Source of the DNA: Tenggerimyces flavus
Lineage (GTDB): Bacteria > Actinomycetota > Actinomycetes > Propionibacteriales > Actinopolymorphaceae
NCBI RefSeq assembly: GCF_016907715.1
Contig: NZ_JAFBCM010000001.1
Location: 3,782,001-3,846,000, forward strand
Length of the DNA stretch: 64,000 nucleotides
Direction: 5' to 3'
Shown: piece by piece, positions 49,627-58,614 of the stretch
Layout of the letters: each line of letters starts with the position of its first letter
Position numbering within the stretch: the stretch's first letter is position 1
Made by a program: the position numbers and the translations under genes
The notes under the pieces: generated by a model
What the model saw: only the letters and a program-made list of their open reading frames with translations
Databases searched by the model: none
Told to the model about the DNA's origin: nothing

Positions 49627-52600
49627 CTAACCCCGCAGTCGTAGGCCGCGCGGGGTGGTGTGGAAGCCGGCCGAGGCCAGCGCGGTGGCCAGGGGGGTGC
49701 GGAGGCCGCCGGGTTGGAGCAGGGCTTCGCCGTCGGCTCGTTCGACGCTGAGCTTGCCGAGCGAGCCGTCCCGCACGCTCAGGGCGAGGGCGTCGACCGC
49801 GGGCTGGAGCAGCTCGGGGGCGTCGGACCAGGTGAGGAACGTCCGTCCGCCGCGCTCGACGTAGACCACCAGCTCGCCGTCGACCAGCACGACGAGGGCG
49901 CCGGCCTTGCGGCCCGGCCGGTGTCCGCGCTGACCTTCCTCGGCCGGCGTCTGGTCGGGCCAGGGCAGGGCGGCTCCGTACGGGTTGGCCGGGTCGGTCG
50001 AGGCGAGCACGACGGTCCGCAGCTCGCGCTCGGTCACCGCATCGGTCTGTGCCCGCAGCCGGTCGACCGCGCCCGGTGCGCCGAACTGCGCGGCCCCGAG
50101 CCCGGCCACGAAGTAGCCGCGCCGGCAGCGGCCGGACTCCTCGAACGCCGACAGCACCCTGTACGTCGCGGCGAACCCGCCCGGGATCCGTTCGGCCGTC
50201 ACCGCGCCACGCGTCACCACGCCGTGCCGGTCGAGCAGCGCCTCCGCGGTCGCGTGCGCGCGGCGGGTCTGGTCGGTCTCGCGTTCCGGCAGCAGCGACC
50301 ACCGGCCCGCGGCGAGCGGGAGGCCCACCCGGCGAAGGTTCGCCCTCGCCGTACGCATGGCCGACCGCTGCGGCGCGAACCGCGTCCGCGCCGGAGCCGT
50401 CCGCCCCTTGTGCGAGCTCTTGCCACCCGACACCAGCGAGCGCAGCGCGGTCATCGTGTCTCCGGTCAGATGACCCGCCCAGACCAGATCCCAGAGCGCG
50501 GTGACCAGGTCGTTGTCGTTCGTCGACTCGACCGCCTCGGCCAGCTGGCGGAAGAAGAACCCGCCACCCGGCGCCAGCACGTCGAGCACCTTCTGGTGCA
50601 GCTCGCCCGGCTCGAAGTCCGCGGCCGGGTCGGGCAGCGTGAGGTCGGCGGTGTCGGCGAGGTGCAGCGACACCCAGCCGTCCGTTCCGGGCAACGCGCC
50701 ATGACCAGCCCAGACCACCTCGCCGGCCGCGGTGAGCTCGTCGAGCATCGCCGGCTGGTAGTCGGCGACGCGCGAGCCGACGATCAGCCGGTCCAGCGCG
50801 GACGCGGGAACGGCGCAGCCGGCGAGCTGCTCGACCACCTGCAGCACGCCCTCGGGTCCGCGCAGCCGGCTACCTACGTTCTGCCAGGCGGGCAGGAAGC
50901 GGGCGAGCGCCTTCGGGTCGACCGGCTCGACCTCCGAACGGAGCGCCGCGAGCGAACGCCGCCGGATCGTGCGCAGCACGCCGGTGTCGCACCACTCGGT
51001 GCCCTGGCCGCCGGGCCGGAACTCCCCATCGGTCACCCGGCCCTGCGCGGCCAACCGGCGCAACGTGTCAAGGACGACCGCGACGCCCAACCCGAACCGG
51101 GTCGCCACGTCGACGGCGAGGAATGGCCCATGCGTGCGGGCATGTCGGGCGACCAGGTCGCCGAGCGGGTCGGCCACCGGGTCGGTGAACGCCTGCGGGA
51201 TGCCGACGGGCAGCGGTACGCCGAGCGCGTCCTGCAACCGGCCGGCGTCCTCGATCGAGGCCCACCGCTCCACGCTGCCAATGCGCAGCCTGAGCACGCG
51301 GCGGGCGCCCTCGAGGTCGGACAGCCAGTGCCCGGCGCGGTCGGGCTCCACCGAACGGGCCGCCACCTCGGCGGTGTCGAGCGGGCCGAGCAGCCGGAGC
51401 AGGTCGGCGACGTCCTCCGGCCCGCGGGCACGCCGGTCGGAGACCAGCCGCTGCAGCTCCTGCTCGGTCTGCTCGACCACGCCCGGGTCGAGCAGGTCGC
51501 GCAACTCGGTGGTGCCGAGCAGCTCGGCGAGGAGGGTCTGGTCCAGCGCGAGTGCGGCGGCCCGGCGCTCGGCGAGCGGAGCGTCGCCTTCGTACATGAA
51601 CGCCGCGATGTAGCCGAACGTCAGGCTGCGCGCGAATGGCGAGGGCTCGTTCGACTCGACCTCGACCACGCGGACCTTGCGCGCGGCGACGTCGCGGAGC
51701 AGCTCGACCAGGCCGGGCAGGTCGTAGACGTCGCGCAGGCACTCGCGGACGGTCTCGAGCACGATCGGGAACGAGCCGTACTTGCTCGCCACCGACAGCA
51801 GCTGCGCGGACCGCTGCCGCTGCTGCCACAGTGGCGAACGGCGCTTCGGGTCGCGGCGGGGGAGCAGCAGCGCGCGGGCGGCGCACTCGCGGAACCGCGA
51901 CGCGAACAACGCCGAGCCGCCGACCGCCTCGGTGACCAGTTGCTCGATCTCGTCCGCGTCGAACACCACCAGCTCCGCGCCGGGCGGCAGGTCCTCGGTG
52001 TCGGGGATGCGCAGCACGATGCCGTCGTCGGCGTGCACGGCCTGGACGTCGATGCCGTACCGCTCCTGCAGCCTGTTGCCGATCGCCAACGCCCACGGCG
52101 CGTGCAGGGCGGCACCGAACGGCGTGTGCACGCACAGCCGCCAGTCGCCGAGCTCGTCGCGGAACCGTTCGACCACGATCGTCCGGTCGTCGGGCAGGTG
52201 CCCGGTCGCCTGCTTCTGCTCGGAGATGTAGCTGACCAGGTTTTCGGCGGCCCACTCGTCGAGGCCGGCCACCCGGGCGCGCTCCTTGGCCTTGTCCGGG
52301 CCGACCTTGTCGAGCTCGCGGACGAAACCGCCGATCGCCTTGCCCAGCTCGGCGGGCCGGCCGAGCGTGTCGCCCTTCCAGAACGGCAGCCTGCCGGGCT
52401 GCCCGGGAGCGGGGGAGACCAGCACGCGGTCGTGGGTGATCTCCTCGATCCGCCACGCGGTGGTGCCGAGCGTGAACACGTCGCCGACGCGGGACTCGTA
52501 GACCATCTCCTCGTCGAGCTCGCCGACGCGGGACGCCTTCTCCCCGACGAGGAACACGCCGAACAAACCGCGGTCGGGGATCGTGCCGCCGCTCGTGACG

Positions 52601-54183
52601 GCCAGCCGCTGCGCGCCGGGCCGGCCGGTGAGCGTGCCGGCGACCCGGTCCCAGACGAGCCGCGGGCGGAGCTCGGCGAACTCGTCCGACGGGTAGCGGC
52701 CGGCGAGCATGTCGAGTACGGCCTCGTACGCCGAGCGGGGGAGCGTCGCGAACGGGGCGGCCCGCCGCGAAAGGTCGAACAGGTCGTCGACGTCCCAGGT
52801 GTCGACGCACGCCGCGGCGACGATCTGCTGGGCGAGCACGTCGAGCGGGTTGGCGGGGATGTGGGTTTCCTCGATCAGCCCGGCTCGCATGCGTTCGGTG
52901 ACGACCGCCGTCGTGACCAGGTCGCCGCGGAACTTGGGGAAGATGATGCCCTTCGAGACCGCGCCCACCTGGTGGCCGGCGCGGCCGACGCGCTGCAACC
53001 CGCTGGCGACGGACGGCGGTGCCTCGACCTGGACGACGAGGTCGACCGCGCCCATGTCGATGCCGAGCTCGAGGCTGCTGGTCGCGACCACGCAGGGCAG
53101 CCGGCCGGACTTGAGGTCGTCCTCGATGAGCGCGCGCTGCTCCTTGCTGACCGAGCCGTGGTGCGCCCTCGCGAGGATGCCGTCCGCGCCGTGGCTTGCA
53201 CCGGACTGGGCCATCACCTGGGCGGGCGGCTCGTGGTCGGGGATCGCCTCGCCGTGGGTGCGCTCGTGGTTGATCTCGTTCAGTCTCGCCGTCAGCCGCT
53301 CGGCCAGCCTTCGTGAGTTGGCGAAGACGAGGGTGGAACGTTGCCGCTCGATCAGGTCGGCGACGCGTTCCTCGACGTGCGGCCAGATCGAGCTGTGCCG
53401 CTCGGCACCGGCGGCCGCGCCCTCCTGGTCGTCGACGGGCTGCCCCAGCTCGGCCATGTCCTCGACGGGGACGACCACCTGCAGGTCGAAGACCTTGTCG
53501 AACTTCGGGTTGACGATCGTGACCGCTTCGCTGCCGCCAAGGAACCTGGCCACGGTCTCGATCGGGCGTACGGTCGCGGACAGCCCGATGCGCTGGGCCT
53601 TGGTCTCGAGCAGCGCGTCGAGGCGCTCGAGGCTGAGCGCGAGGTGGGCGCCCCGCTTGGTGCCGGCGACGGCGTGCACCTCGTCGATGATCACGGTCTC
53701 GACCCCGCGCAGCGCTTCGCGGGCCTGGCTGGTGAGAATGAGGAACAGCGACTCCGGCGTGGTGATGAGCACGTCTGCCGGCGCCTTGGCGAACCTGCGC
53801 CGCTCGTCGGCCGGGGTGTCGCCCGAACGGGTCGCGACCTGGATGTCGGGCTCGTTCAGGCCGAGCCTGCGGGCGGTGTGCTTGATGCCGGTGAGCGGGG
53901 CGCGAAGGTTGCGTTCGACGTCGACCGCGAGGGCCTTGAGCGGCGAGACGTACAGGACGCGGCACCGCTGCGCCTTGTCCTTCGGCGGCGTGGTGGCGAG
54001 CTTGTCGAGGGCCCAGAGGAACGCGGCGAGCGTCTTGCCGGAGCCGGTGGGCGCGACGACGAGGGTGTGCTCACCGCGGCTCACCGCGTCCCAAGCCCCC
54101 TGCTGAGCGGGCGTGGGCGCGGCGAACGACGACCGGAACCACTGAGCGGTCGCGGTCGAGAAGCGGTCGAGCACATCCTTCAT
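49627..54183 (-). CDS. lhr: Lhr-type large ATP-dependent helicase
   Basis: 1518 residues. Superfamily 2 helicase core: Q-motif region (PTPAQQGAWD), Walker A (VVAPTGSGKTLAAF), DEVH box (IIDEVHAVAGTKRG), motif III (SATV), FANSRRLAERL and QRVGRAGHQ, then the Lhr winged-helix, beta-barrel and the long C-terminal extension found in actinobacteria. In mycobacteria Lhr is a 3'-5' DNA translocase of the DNA-damage response. The ATG at 54183 is preferred; an upstream ATG adds 18 residues of low-complexity sequence. Confidence 0.95.
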   Translation of the reverse strand: MKDVLDRFSTATAQWFRSSFAAPTPAQQGAWDAVSRGEHTLVVAPTGSGKTLAAFLWALDKLATTPPKDKAQRCRVLYVSPLKALAVDVERNLRAPLTGIKHTARRLGLNEPDIQVATRSGDTPADERRRFAKAPADVLITTPESLFLILTSQAREALRGVETVIIDEVHAVAGTKRGAHLALSLERLDALLETKAQRIGLSATVRPIETVARFLGGSEAVTIVNPKFDKVFDLQVVVPVEDMAELGQPVDDQEGAAAGAERHSSIWPHVEERVADLIERQRSTLVFANSRRLAERLTARLNEINHERTHGEAIPDHEPPAQVMAQSGASHGADGILARAHHGSVSKEQRALIEDDLKSGRLPCVVATSSLELGIDMGAVDLVVQVEAPPSVASGLQRVGRAGHQVGAVSKGIIFPKFRGDLVTTAVVTERMRAGLIEETHIPANPLDVLAQQIVAAACVDTWDVDDLFDLSRRAAPFATLPRSAYEAVLDMLAGRYPSDEFAELRPRLVWDRVAGTLTGRPGAQRLAVTSGGTIPDRGLFGVFLVGEKASRVGELDEEMVYESRVGDVFTLGTTAWRIEEITHDRVLVSPAPGQPGRLPFWKGDTLGRPAELGKAIGGFVRELDKVGPDKAKERARVAGLDEWAAENLVSYISEQKQATGHLPDDRTIVVERFRDELGDWRLCVHTPFGAALHAPWALAIGNRLQERYGIDVQAVHADDGIVLRIPDTEDLPPGAELVVFDADEIEQLVTEAVGGSALFASRFRECAARALLLPRRDPKRRSPLWQQRQRSAQLLSVASKYGSFPIVLETVRECLRDVYDLPGLVELLRDVAARKVRVVEVESNEPSPFARSLTFGYIAAFMYEGDAPLAERRAAALALDQTLLAELLGTTELRDLLDPGVVEQTEQELQRLVSDRRARGPEDVADLLRLLGPLDTAEVAARSVEPDRAGHWLSDLEGARRVLRLRIGSVERWASIEDAGRLQDALGVPLPVGIPQAFTDPVADPLGDLVARHARTHGPFLAVDVATRFGLGVAVVLDTLRRLAAQGRVTDGEFRPGGQGTEWCDTGVLRTIRRRSLAALRSEVEPVDPKALARFLPAWQNVGSRLRGPEGVLQVVEQLAGCAVPASALDRLIVGSRVADYQPAMLDELTAAGEVVWAGHGALPGTDGWVSLHLADTADLTLPDPAADFEPGELHQKVLDVLAPGGGFFFRQLAEAVESTNDNDLVTALWDLVWAGHLTGDTMTALRSLVSGGKSSHKGRTAPARTRFAPQRSAMRTARANLRRVGLPLAAGRWSLLPERETDQTRRAHATAEALLDRHGVVTRGAVTAERIPGGFAATYRVLSAFEESGRCRRGYFVAGLGAAQFGAPGAVDRLRAQTDAVTERELRTVVLASTDPANPYGAALPWPDQTPAEEGQRGHRPGRKAGALVVLVDGELVVYVERGGRTFLTWSDAPELLQPAVDALALSVRDGSLGKLSVERADGEALLQPGGLRTPLATALASAGFHTTPRGLRLRG

Positions 54184-54283
54184 GGGTCCATCGTGCCTCG
54201 GCCCACCGACAAGTCGACCGCCGCCAGCTCGCGGCATCGGGCTAGCTGTGACTGGTGTGGCTGATGTGGCGGCCAGGTGAGGG

Positions 54284-55930
54284 TCAGCACCGGCGGCCGC
54301 CGCTCAGTTCCAGCCGCTCACCTGCGAAGCGCTCGCGGAAGGCGCGATCGTGCGACACCGCGACCACCGCGCCGGGGTAGGCCGCGAGCGCCCCCTCCAG
54401 GTCCTCGACCAGGTCGAGTGCGAGGTGGTTCGTCGGCTCGTCGAGGACGAGAAGGTCCACGGGCCTGGTCACCAGCCTCGCGACCTGCAAGCGCCGTTGC
54501 TGTCCCGCGGACAGCGCCGCGACCGGCACGTGCAGATCCTCCGGACGGAACAACCCCAGCGCCAGCAGGCGATCGGTGTACTCGTCCGGCAACCCGGGCA
54601 GTCCGACCGCGAAGGCGGCGAGCAGCGGAAGACGCGTGGACTGCGCGGGCAGCTCCTGCGCCAGGTAGCCGATCCGAGCCGGGCGGCGTACGGTTCCCGC
54701 GTCCGGCTCCAGATCGCCCGCCAGAACCCGCACCAGCGTCGTCTTGCCCGCCCCGTTCGCGCCTGTCACCAGCAGCCGCTGCCCGGGCGCGATCGCCAGT
54801 TGTCCGTCCAGCCGCAGCCGCGAGCCGACGCGTACGTCGTCGAGCTCCGCGAGTGGGCGCTCCGAGGGACGGGTCCCGCCCGCCGACGACAACGCTGCTG
54901 TGAAGCGCAGCGGTTCGGGTGGAGCCGGCACCGGGTGTCGCCGCAGGTGAGCAAACCGTTCCCGGGCGGATCGCACCTGCCCGCCGAGCTTGTTCTCATG
55001 CGACCGGCGGTGCTTGCCGAAGCCCTGCCCCGGGTCCTTGCCCGTGGTGGCGAGCCTCTTCCCGGCGGCCGCGACCAGTTCCTCGGTACTGGCCACCTCC
55101 TCCAGCCAGTCCGCGTACTCCTGCTCCGCCCGGCGTCGGGCGGCGGCCTTCGCGGCGCGGTAGCCGGCCCATCCTTCGCCGTACCGGTGCACCGTGCGCG
55201 CATCCCGGTCGACCTCGAGGATCGCGGTGGCGATGCGTTCCAGGAACCCGCGGTCGTGGGTGACCGCGACGACGGTGCCACGGTGGGCGCGCAGTTGCTC
55301 CTCGAGCCAGTGCATGGCCGCCGCGTCGAGATGATTCGTCGGCTCGTCGAGGAGGAGGAGCTCGGGAGCGGCGGCCAGCACGCAGGCGAGCGCGAGCCGC
55401 GACTGCTCGCCACCGGAGAGCGTTTCGAGCTGGCGGTCCCTGGTGATCCCGCCGAGCCCGAGCCCGTGCATGGCGGCTTCCACGCGGACGTCCGCTTCGT
55501 AGCCGCCACGCTCCTCGAACGCGATCAGCAGCTCGCCGTACGCGACGAGCTCCTCTTCCGAGGCCTCGCCGAGACGCTCCTCCGCTCTGCGCAACCGGCA
55601 TTCCAGGTCGCGCAGGTCGGCGAGAGCGAGGTCGACCGCGTCCTGCACGGTGCAGCGCGGGTCGAGGTCGAGGGTCTGGGCCAGGTGGCCGGTGCCGCCG
55701 GGGAAGCTGACCGTGATCTCGCCGGCATCCGGCGCCTCGGCCGCTGCGAGCAGTCGCAGCAAGGTGGACTTGCCGGAGCCGTTCTCGCCGATGACAGCGA
55801 CCTTCTCGCCGGGACGGACGGTGAAGCTGACCTGGTCGAGGATGGTTCGAGTGCCGTAGGACTTGGTGACGTCCCTGACGGACAGCTGCGCCACGGCAGC
55901 GGGCATGACGGTATGGGCGCGTTCGCGCAT
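54284..55930 (-). CDS. ABC-F protein (ribosome-associated ATPase)
   Basis: 548 residues with two ABC modules and no membrane helices. Walker A at ENGSGKSTLLRLL and ANGAGKTTLVRVL; signatures LSGGEQSRLALA and LSAGQQRRLQVA; Walker B LLLDEPTNHLD and LVLDEPTNHLAL. The inter-domain linker is ~75-90 residues, consistent with a P-site tRNA interaction motif. It resembles ABC-F antibiotic-resistance or translation factors of actinobacteria; which drug is not shown. A 7-codon leader ORF and hairpins lie just upstream. Confidence 0.92.
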   Translation of the reverse strand: MRERAHTVMPAAVAQLSVRDVTKSYGTRTILDQVSFTVRPGEKVAVIGENGSGKSTLLRLLAAAEAPDAGEITVSFPGGTGHLAQTLDLDPRCTVQDAVDLALADLRDLECRLRRAEERLGEASEEELVAYGELLIAFEERGGYEADVRVEAAMHGLGLGGITRDRQLETLSGGEQSRLALACVLAAAPELLLLDEPTNHLDAAAMHWLEEQLRAHRGTVVAVTHDRGFLERIATAILEVDRDARTVHRYGEGWAGYRAAKAAARRRAEQEYADWLEEVASTEELVAAAGKRLATTGKDPGQGFGKHRRSHENKLGGQVRSARERFAHLRRHPVPAPPEPLRFTAALSSAGGTRPSERPLAELDDVRVGSRLRLDGQLAIAPGQRLLVTGANGAGKTTLVRVLAGDLEPDAGTVRRPARIGYLAQELPAQSTRLPLLAAFAVGLPGLPDEYTDRLLALGLFRPEDLHVPVAALSAGQQRRLQVARLVTRPVDLLVLDEPTNHLALDLVEDLEGALAAYPGAVVAVSHDRAFRERFAGERLELSGGRRC

Positions 55931-55960
55931 GTGACTATCCCTGGGAGTGCGAAGTGTCTA

Positions 55961-55994
55961 CGGGCAGCAGAAACGGCAGCGACGGCCGTGCCCG
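55961..55994 (-). promoter_or_regulatory. Alternative hairpins in the ABC-F leader
   Basis: Two overlapping stems are possible on the minus-strand RNA: a compact ACGGC/GCCGT hairpin followed by TTTCT (55969-55989), and an outer CGGGCA/TGCCCG stem (55961-55966 with 55989-55994). They share base 55989, so they may be mutually exclusive, as attenuators are. Weak compared with the thrS hairpin. Confidence 0.4.
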
Positions 55995-55997
55995 GAC

Positions 55998-56021
55998 TCA
56001 GAGATAGTGATAGAAAGCCAT
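55998..56021 (-). CDS. Leader ORF MAFYHYL upstream of the ABC-F gene
   Basis: ATG GCT TTC TAT CAC TAT CTC TGA, seven codons, with a G-rich GTGGGGGC site before it and 67 nt between its stop and the ABC-F start. Short aromatic leader peptides that stall ribosomes in the presence of antibiotics often precede ABC-F resistance genes. The role is inferred. Confidence 0.55.
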   Translation of the reverse strand: MAFYHYL

Positions 56022-56064
56022 GCCCCCACGGTAGCAAGAGCGACGATTCGCTCCCAACTCATTA

Positions 56065-56106
56065 GGTCGTGTCTGGCAAGAGCACCGGTCATCGCGCGCC
56101 GCGCGA
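56065..56106. repeat. GTGTCTGGCAA dispersed repeat, third copy
   Basis: Matches the reverse complement of 1921-1963 at about 40 positions, with a one-base gap, and includes the CCGGTCATCGCGCG block and its small palindrome. It lies 43 nt upstream of the ABC-F leader ORF, in the opposite direction. Confidence 0.75.
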
Positions 56107-56206
56107 TAGCTAGGAGTCACGGCCTAGCCTCGGGATTCAGGTGTGGGTGGTCGCCTTACCTGGCCGGTGGCCCCTCTACCTGGCGTCCACCCCACGTAAA
56201 GCGGCT

Positions 56207-56230
56207 AATGATCATGTAAACATGATCGTT
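56207..56230. repeat. Short GATCATG palindrome
   Basis: AATGATCATG-TAAA-CATGATCGTT; 7-bp perfect core arms (GATCATG/CATGATC). Shares its core with the longer repeat at 11098 and 31561. Lies ~43 nt past the serine hydrolase stop and could end its transcript. Confidence 0.55.
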
Positions 56231-56272
56231 GGCCCTCAGGGCGGGCCGGGTCGGACCGACGAACGATCGAGC

Positions 56273-57445
56273 CTAGCCCTCGAGACTCGCGTAGGTCGCG
56301 TCGACGAGACTCCAGGCGCGTTGGTCGCTGCCTTCGAGCAGCTCCGACATGCGGTTCGGGACATACGCGAAGGCCAGCTCGTGCTCGGGATCGGCGAACG
56401 CGAACGAGCCGGTGGAGCCGCCGTGGCCGAAGGTGCCCTTCTGGGGGACGCGGAACATCGGGCCGCCCGGAAGCATGAAGCCCAGACCCCAGTCCGTCCG
56501 CACGCACAGCACCTGGTCCTTGCCGCTGGCGTGGGGCGTGCGGGCCTCGTCGACGATCGCGCGGGAGAGCAGCCGCTTGCCATCGACGTCGCTGACGAGC
56601 AGCGCGAACAGCTTGGCGAGTGCCGCCGCGCTGGCGGTGCCGTCGGCGGAGGGGCTCTCGGCGATCGCGAACCGGTGGTCGTTGACCGCCTCGAAGCTGA
56701 CTCCGATGCTGCCGGCCGTCGCGCGGTAGGCGGCCGAGGTCGGATCGTTCAACGCTGCGAACAGGTCGGCCAGGTCCTCGACGTCCTTGCCCAGCGTCAG
56801 CGCGCCGGGGTCGGGGGCGGAGATGTCGGACAGCCGGCCGAGCTCCTTCTCGGGCAGGCCGATGAACGCGTCGATGCCGTACGGTCCCGCGATCTCCGTC
56901 GCGAAGAACTGACCGACGGTGAGTCCGGTCTGGCGGCGGACGATCTCGCTGAGCGCGTGGCCGATCGTCAGGGCGTGGTATCCGTGTGCGGTGCCGGGCG
57001 TCCACTCCGGCCGCACGGCGGCGATAGCTTCCACGATCGGTGTTCCGGCGATCAGCGTCTCGGCCGTCAGCGGTGACCTCTCCAACGAGATCACCCCGGA
57101 CTGGTGGCTCAGCAGCTGGCGAAGTGTGATGTCGCCCTTGCCTTCGGCGGCGAACTCTGGCCAGTAGCTCGCGACCGTCGCGTCGAGGTCGAGCGACCCG
57201 CGGTCCACGAGGAGCAGCGCGGCGATCGCTGCCATCGCCTTCGTGGTGGACGCGATGATCGTGAGCGTGTCGCGTTCCCAAGGCTTGGAGCGTCGCAGAT
57301 CGGCGTAGCCGCCCCACAGATCGACCACCTGCCGGCCGTGGTGGTAGACGGCGAGGCTGGCGCCGAGCTCCTTGTCGGCTTGAAAGTTCGCCTCGAACGC
57401 CTGGTTGACCTTCCGGAAGTTCTCGGCGCTGGTTCCGTTGATCAT
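56273..57445 (-). CDS. Beta-lactamase-fold serine hydrolase
   Basis: 390 residues, class C beta-lactamase/esterase (EstB) fold. The nucleophile motif S-x-x-K is ASTTKAMAA, the Tyr motif lies near HGYHALTIGHALSEI, and the third motif is TFGHGGSTGSFAF. No signal peptide, so a cytoplasmic esterase or peptidase-like enzyme is more likely than a secreted beta-lactamase. Divergent from a TetR regulator with twin operators in the shared promoter, so it is probably that regulator's target. Confidence 0.88.
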   Translation of the reverse strand: MINGTSAENFRKVNQAFEANFQADKELGASLAVYHHGRQVVDLWGGYADLRRSKPWERDTLTIIASTTKAMAAIAALLLVDRGSLDLDATVASYWPEFAAEGKGDITLRQLLSHQSGVISLERSPLTAETLIAGTPIVEAIAAVRPEWTPGTAHGYHALTIGHALSEIVRRQTGLTVGQFFATEIAGPYGIDAFIGLPEKELGRLSDISAPDPGALTLGKDVEDLADLFAALNDPTSAAYRATAGSIGVSFEAVNDHRFAIAESPSADGTASAAALAKLFALLVSDVDGKRLLSRAIVDEARTPHASGKDQVLCVRTDWGLGFMLPGGPMFRVPQKGTFGHGGSTGSFAFADPEHELAFAYVPNRMSELLEGSDQRAWSLVDATYASLEG

Positions 57446-57458
57446 CGTCTCGTCCTCT

Positions 57459-57503
57459 CTACCGACCGGTTGGTAGGGAGAGTATCTACCGACCGGTCGG
57501 TAG
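57459..57503. promoter_or_regulatory. Twin TetR operators
   Basis: CTACCGACCGGTTGGTAG (57459-57476) and CTACCGACCGGTCGGTAG (57486-57503, perfect palindrome), centres 27 bp apart, between the serine hydrolase and TetR genes. The second ends 10 nt before TACGCT, the TetR -10 box. Confidence 0.75.
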
Positions 57504-57526
57504 GCAAGGCTGGTACGCTTCGGTCC

Positions 57527-58075
57527 ATGGCGGCTGTGGCAGAGGACACACCGACCCGGATCCGTTCCGTGGCGGTGGAGCTGTTTGGTACGCGGAGCTA
57601 TCGCGGGACGTCGATGCGGGAGATCGCGGAGGGCGTCGGCATCACGAAGGCGTCGCTCTACTACCACTTCCGGTCGAAGGCCGAGATTCTCGAGAGCCTG
57701 CTCGGACCGTTGCTGGACCAGCTCGACCAGGTGCTGGCCGAAGCCGCGCGACGCCGCGGGCTCGCGGCCGTACGCAAGCACCTGCTCGAGGGCTCTGCCG
57801 ACGCGCTGCTCAGCAACAGGCGGGTCCTCGGGCTGCTGTTCCGCGACGCGTCGGTGTACGGGGACGAGGGCCTCGTCCTCGGGTACCGGGTGATCGCGTG
57901 GATGGAGGAGGCGCAGAAGCTGCTCGCCGGGCCGCGGGCCGGCTGGCGGGAACGCATCCGCGCGACGCAGGCACTGAGCGCCGTCGCGGATCCGGTCAGC
58001 CTGTTCCCCGACGTTCCCGACGCGGACCTCCGCGCCGAGCTCCTCCGCGGCGCCAACGAGCTGCTGCAGGACTAG
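57527..58075 (+). CDS. TetR-family regulator
   Basis: 182 residues. HTH: TRIRSVAVELFGTRSYRGTS, MREIAEGVGITKASLYYHFR. The C-terminal ligand domain is distinct from that of the TetR at 31689. TACGCT (57514-57519) lies 7 nt before ATG, so the message is probably leaderless. It most likely represses itself and the divergent serine hydrolase through the twin operators. Confidence 0.93.
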   Translation: MAAVAEDTPTRIRSVAVELFGTRSYRGTSMREIAEGVGITKASLYYHFRSKAEILESLLGPLLDQLDQVLAEAARRRGLAAVRKHLLEGSADALLSNRRVLGLLFRDASVYGDEGLVLGYRVIAWMEEAQKLLAGPRAGWRERIRATQALSAVADPVSLFPDVPDADLRAELLRGANELLQD

Positions 58076-58093
58076 TCGATCCCGCCGGCTGGC

Positions 58094-58591
58094 CTAGGTT
58101 TCGCGGGGGCGAGTCATGCGGTGTTCGGTCGCCTCGAGCCGTTCGTCGACCTTCGTGCCGCCGTCCAGCTCGAAGCCGAACTTGCGGTAGAAGCTCATCG
58201 CGCGTTCGTTACCGTCGACGACCCAGAGGTAGGCCTCGCGGTCGCCGAGCGCCTCGGTGACCAGCCGGCGGGCGAGCCCGGTGCCGTGGTGGCTGGCGAG
58301 CACGTTGATCGCCATCAGCTCCAGCGGCGTCGGCGGGTCGTCGTCACGGGCGGGACCGACGGTGATGAAGCCGACGACCTCGTCGCCCGCCAGGCCCACG
58401 AGACGCCCTATGGCGTCGTCCTTCTCGGCGAGCATCGCCCGCCAGCGATCGGCCGACCGCGCCGGTTCGAGCTCGTCGAGATAGCGCTGAACGATCAGCC
58501 CGGCGTACGCCTCCCGCCAGATCCGCACATGGATCTCGCCCAGCTGGTCGGCGTCTTCGAGCCTGGGTTGCCGAATCGTGTACTCGTGCAC
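58094..58591 (-). CDS. GNAT N-acetyltransferase
   Basis: 165 residues. The acetyl-CoA binding motif A is INVLASHHGTGLARRLV, preceded by the V-shaped beta strands (VVGFITVGPA) and followed by YLWVVDGNERAMSFYRKFGF, a standard GNAT ending. The substrate is unknown. It is convergent with the TetR gene, 18 nt apart. Confidence 0.92.
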   Translation of the reverse strand: MHEYTIRQPRLEDADQLGEIHVRIWREAYAGLIVQRYLDELEPARSADRWRAMLAEKDDAIGRLVGLAGDEVVGFITVGPARDDDPPTPLELMAINVLASHHGTGLARRLVTEALGDREAYLWVVDGNERAMSFYRKFGFELDGGTKVDERLEATEHRMTRPRET

Positions 58592-58614
58592 GCTCCATTG
58601 TCTCGATCATGGTT

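Larger units (their letters stand above)
56022..56272. other. Gene-free interval between ABC-F leader and serine hydrolase
   Basis: 251 nt on the 3' side of the serine hydrolase gene. It contains the third copy of the GTGTCTGGCAA element and the short GATCATG palindrome described separately. The promoter of the ABC-F transcript must also be in here. No coding frame is credible. Confidence 0.6.

Noticed and set aside
49660-53316. A 1218-codon open frame on the plus strand opposite lhr
   Set aside because: Pure antisense shadow of a high-GC gene: Arg/Gly/Ala/Val-rich with no domain, while the minus strand encodes clear helicase motifs.
56273-57445. Secreted beta-lactamase
   Set aside because: No signal peptide is encoded from the supported start, so an intracellular esterase-like enzyme is more likely.
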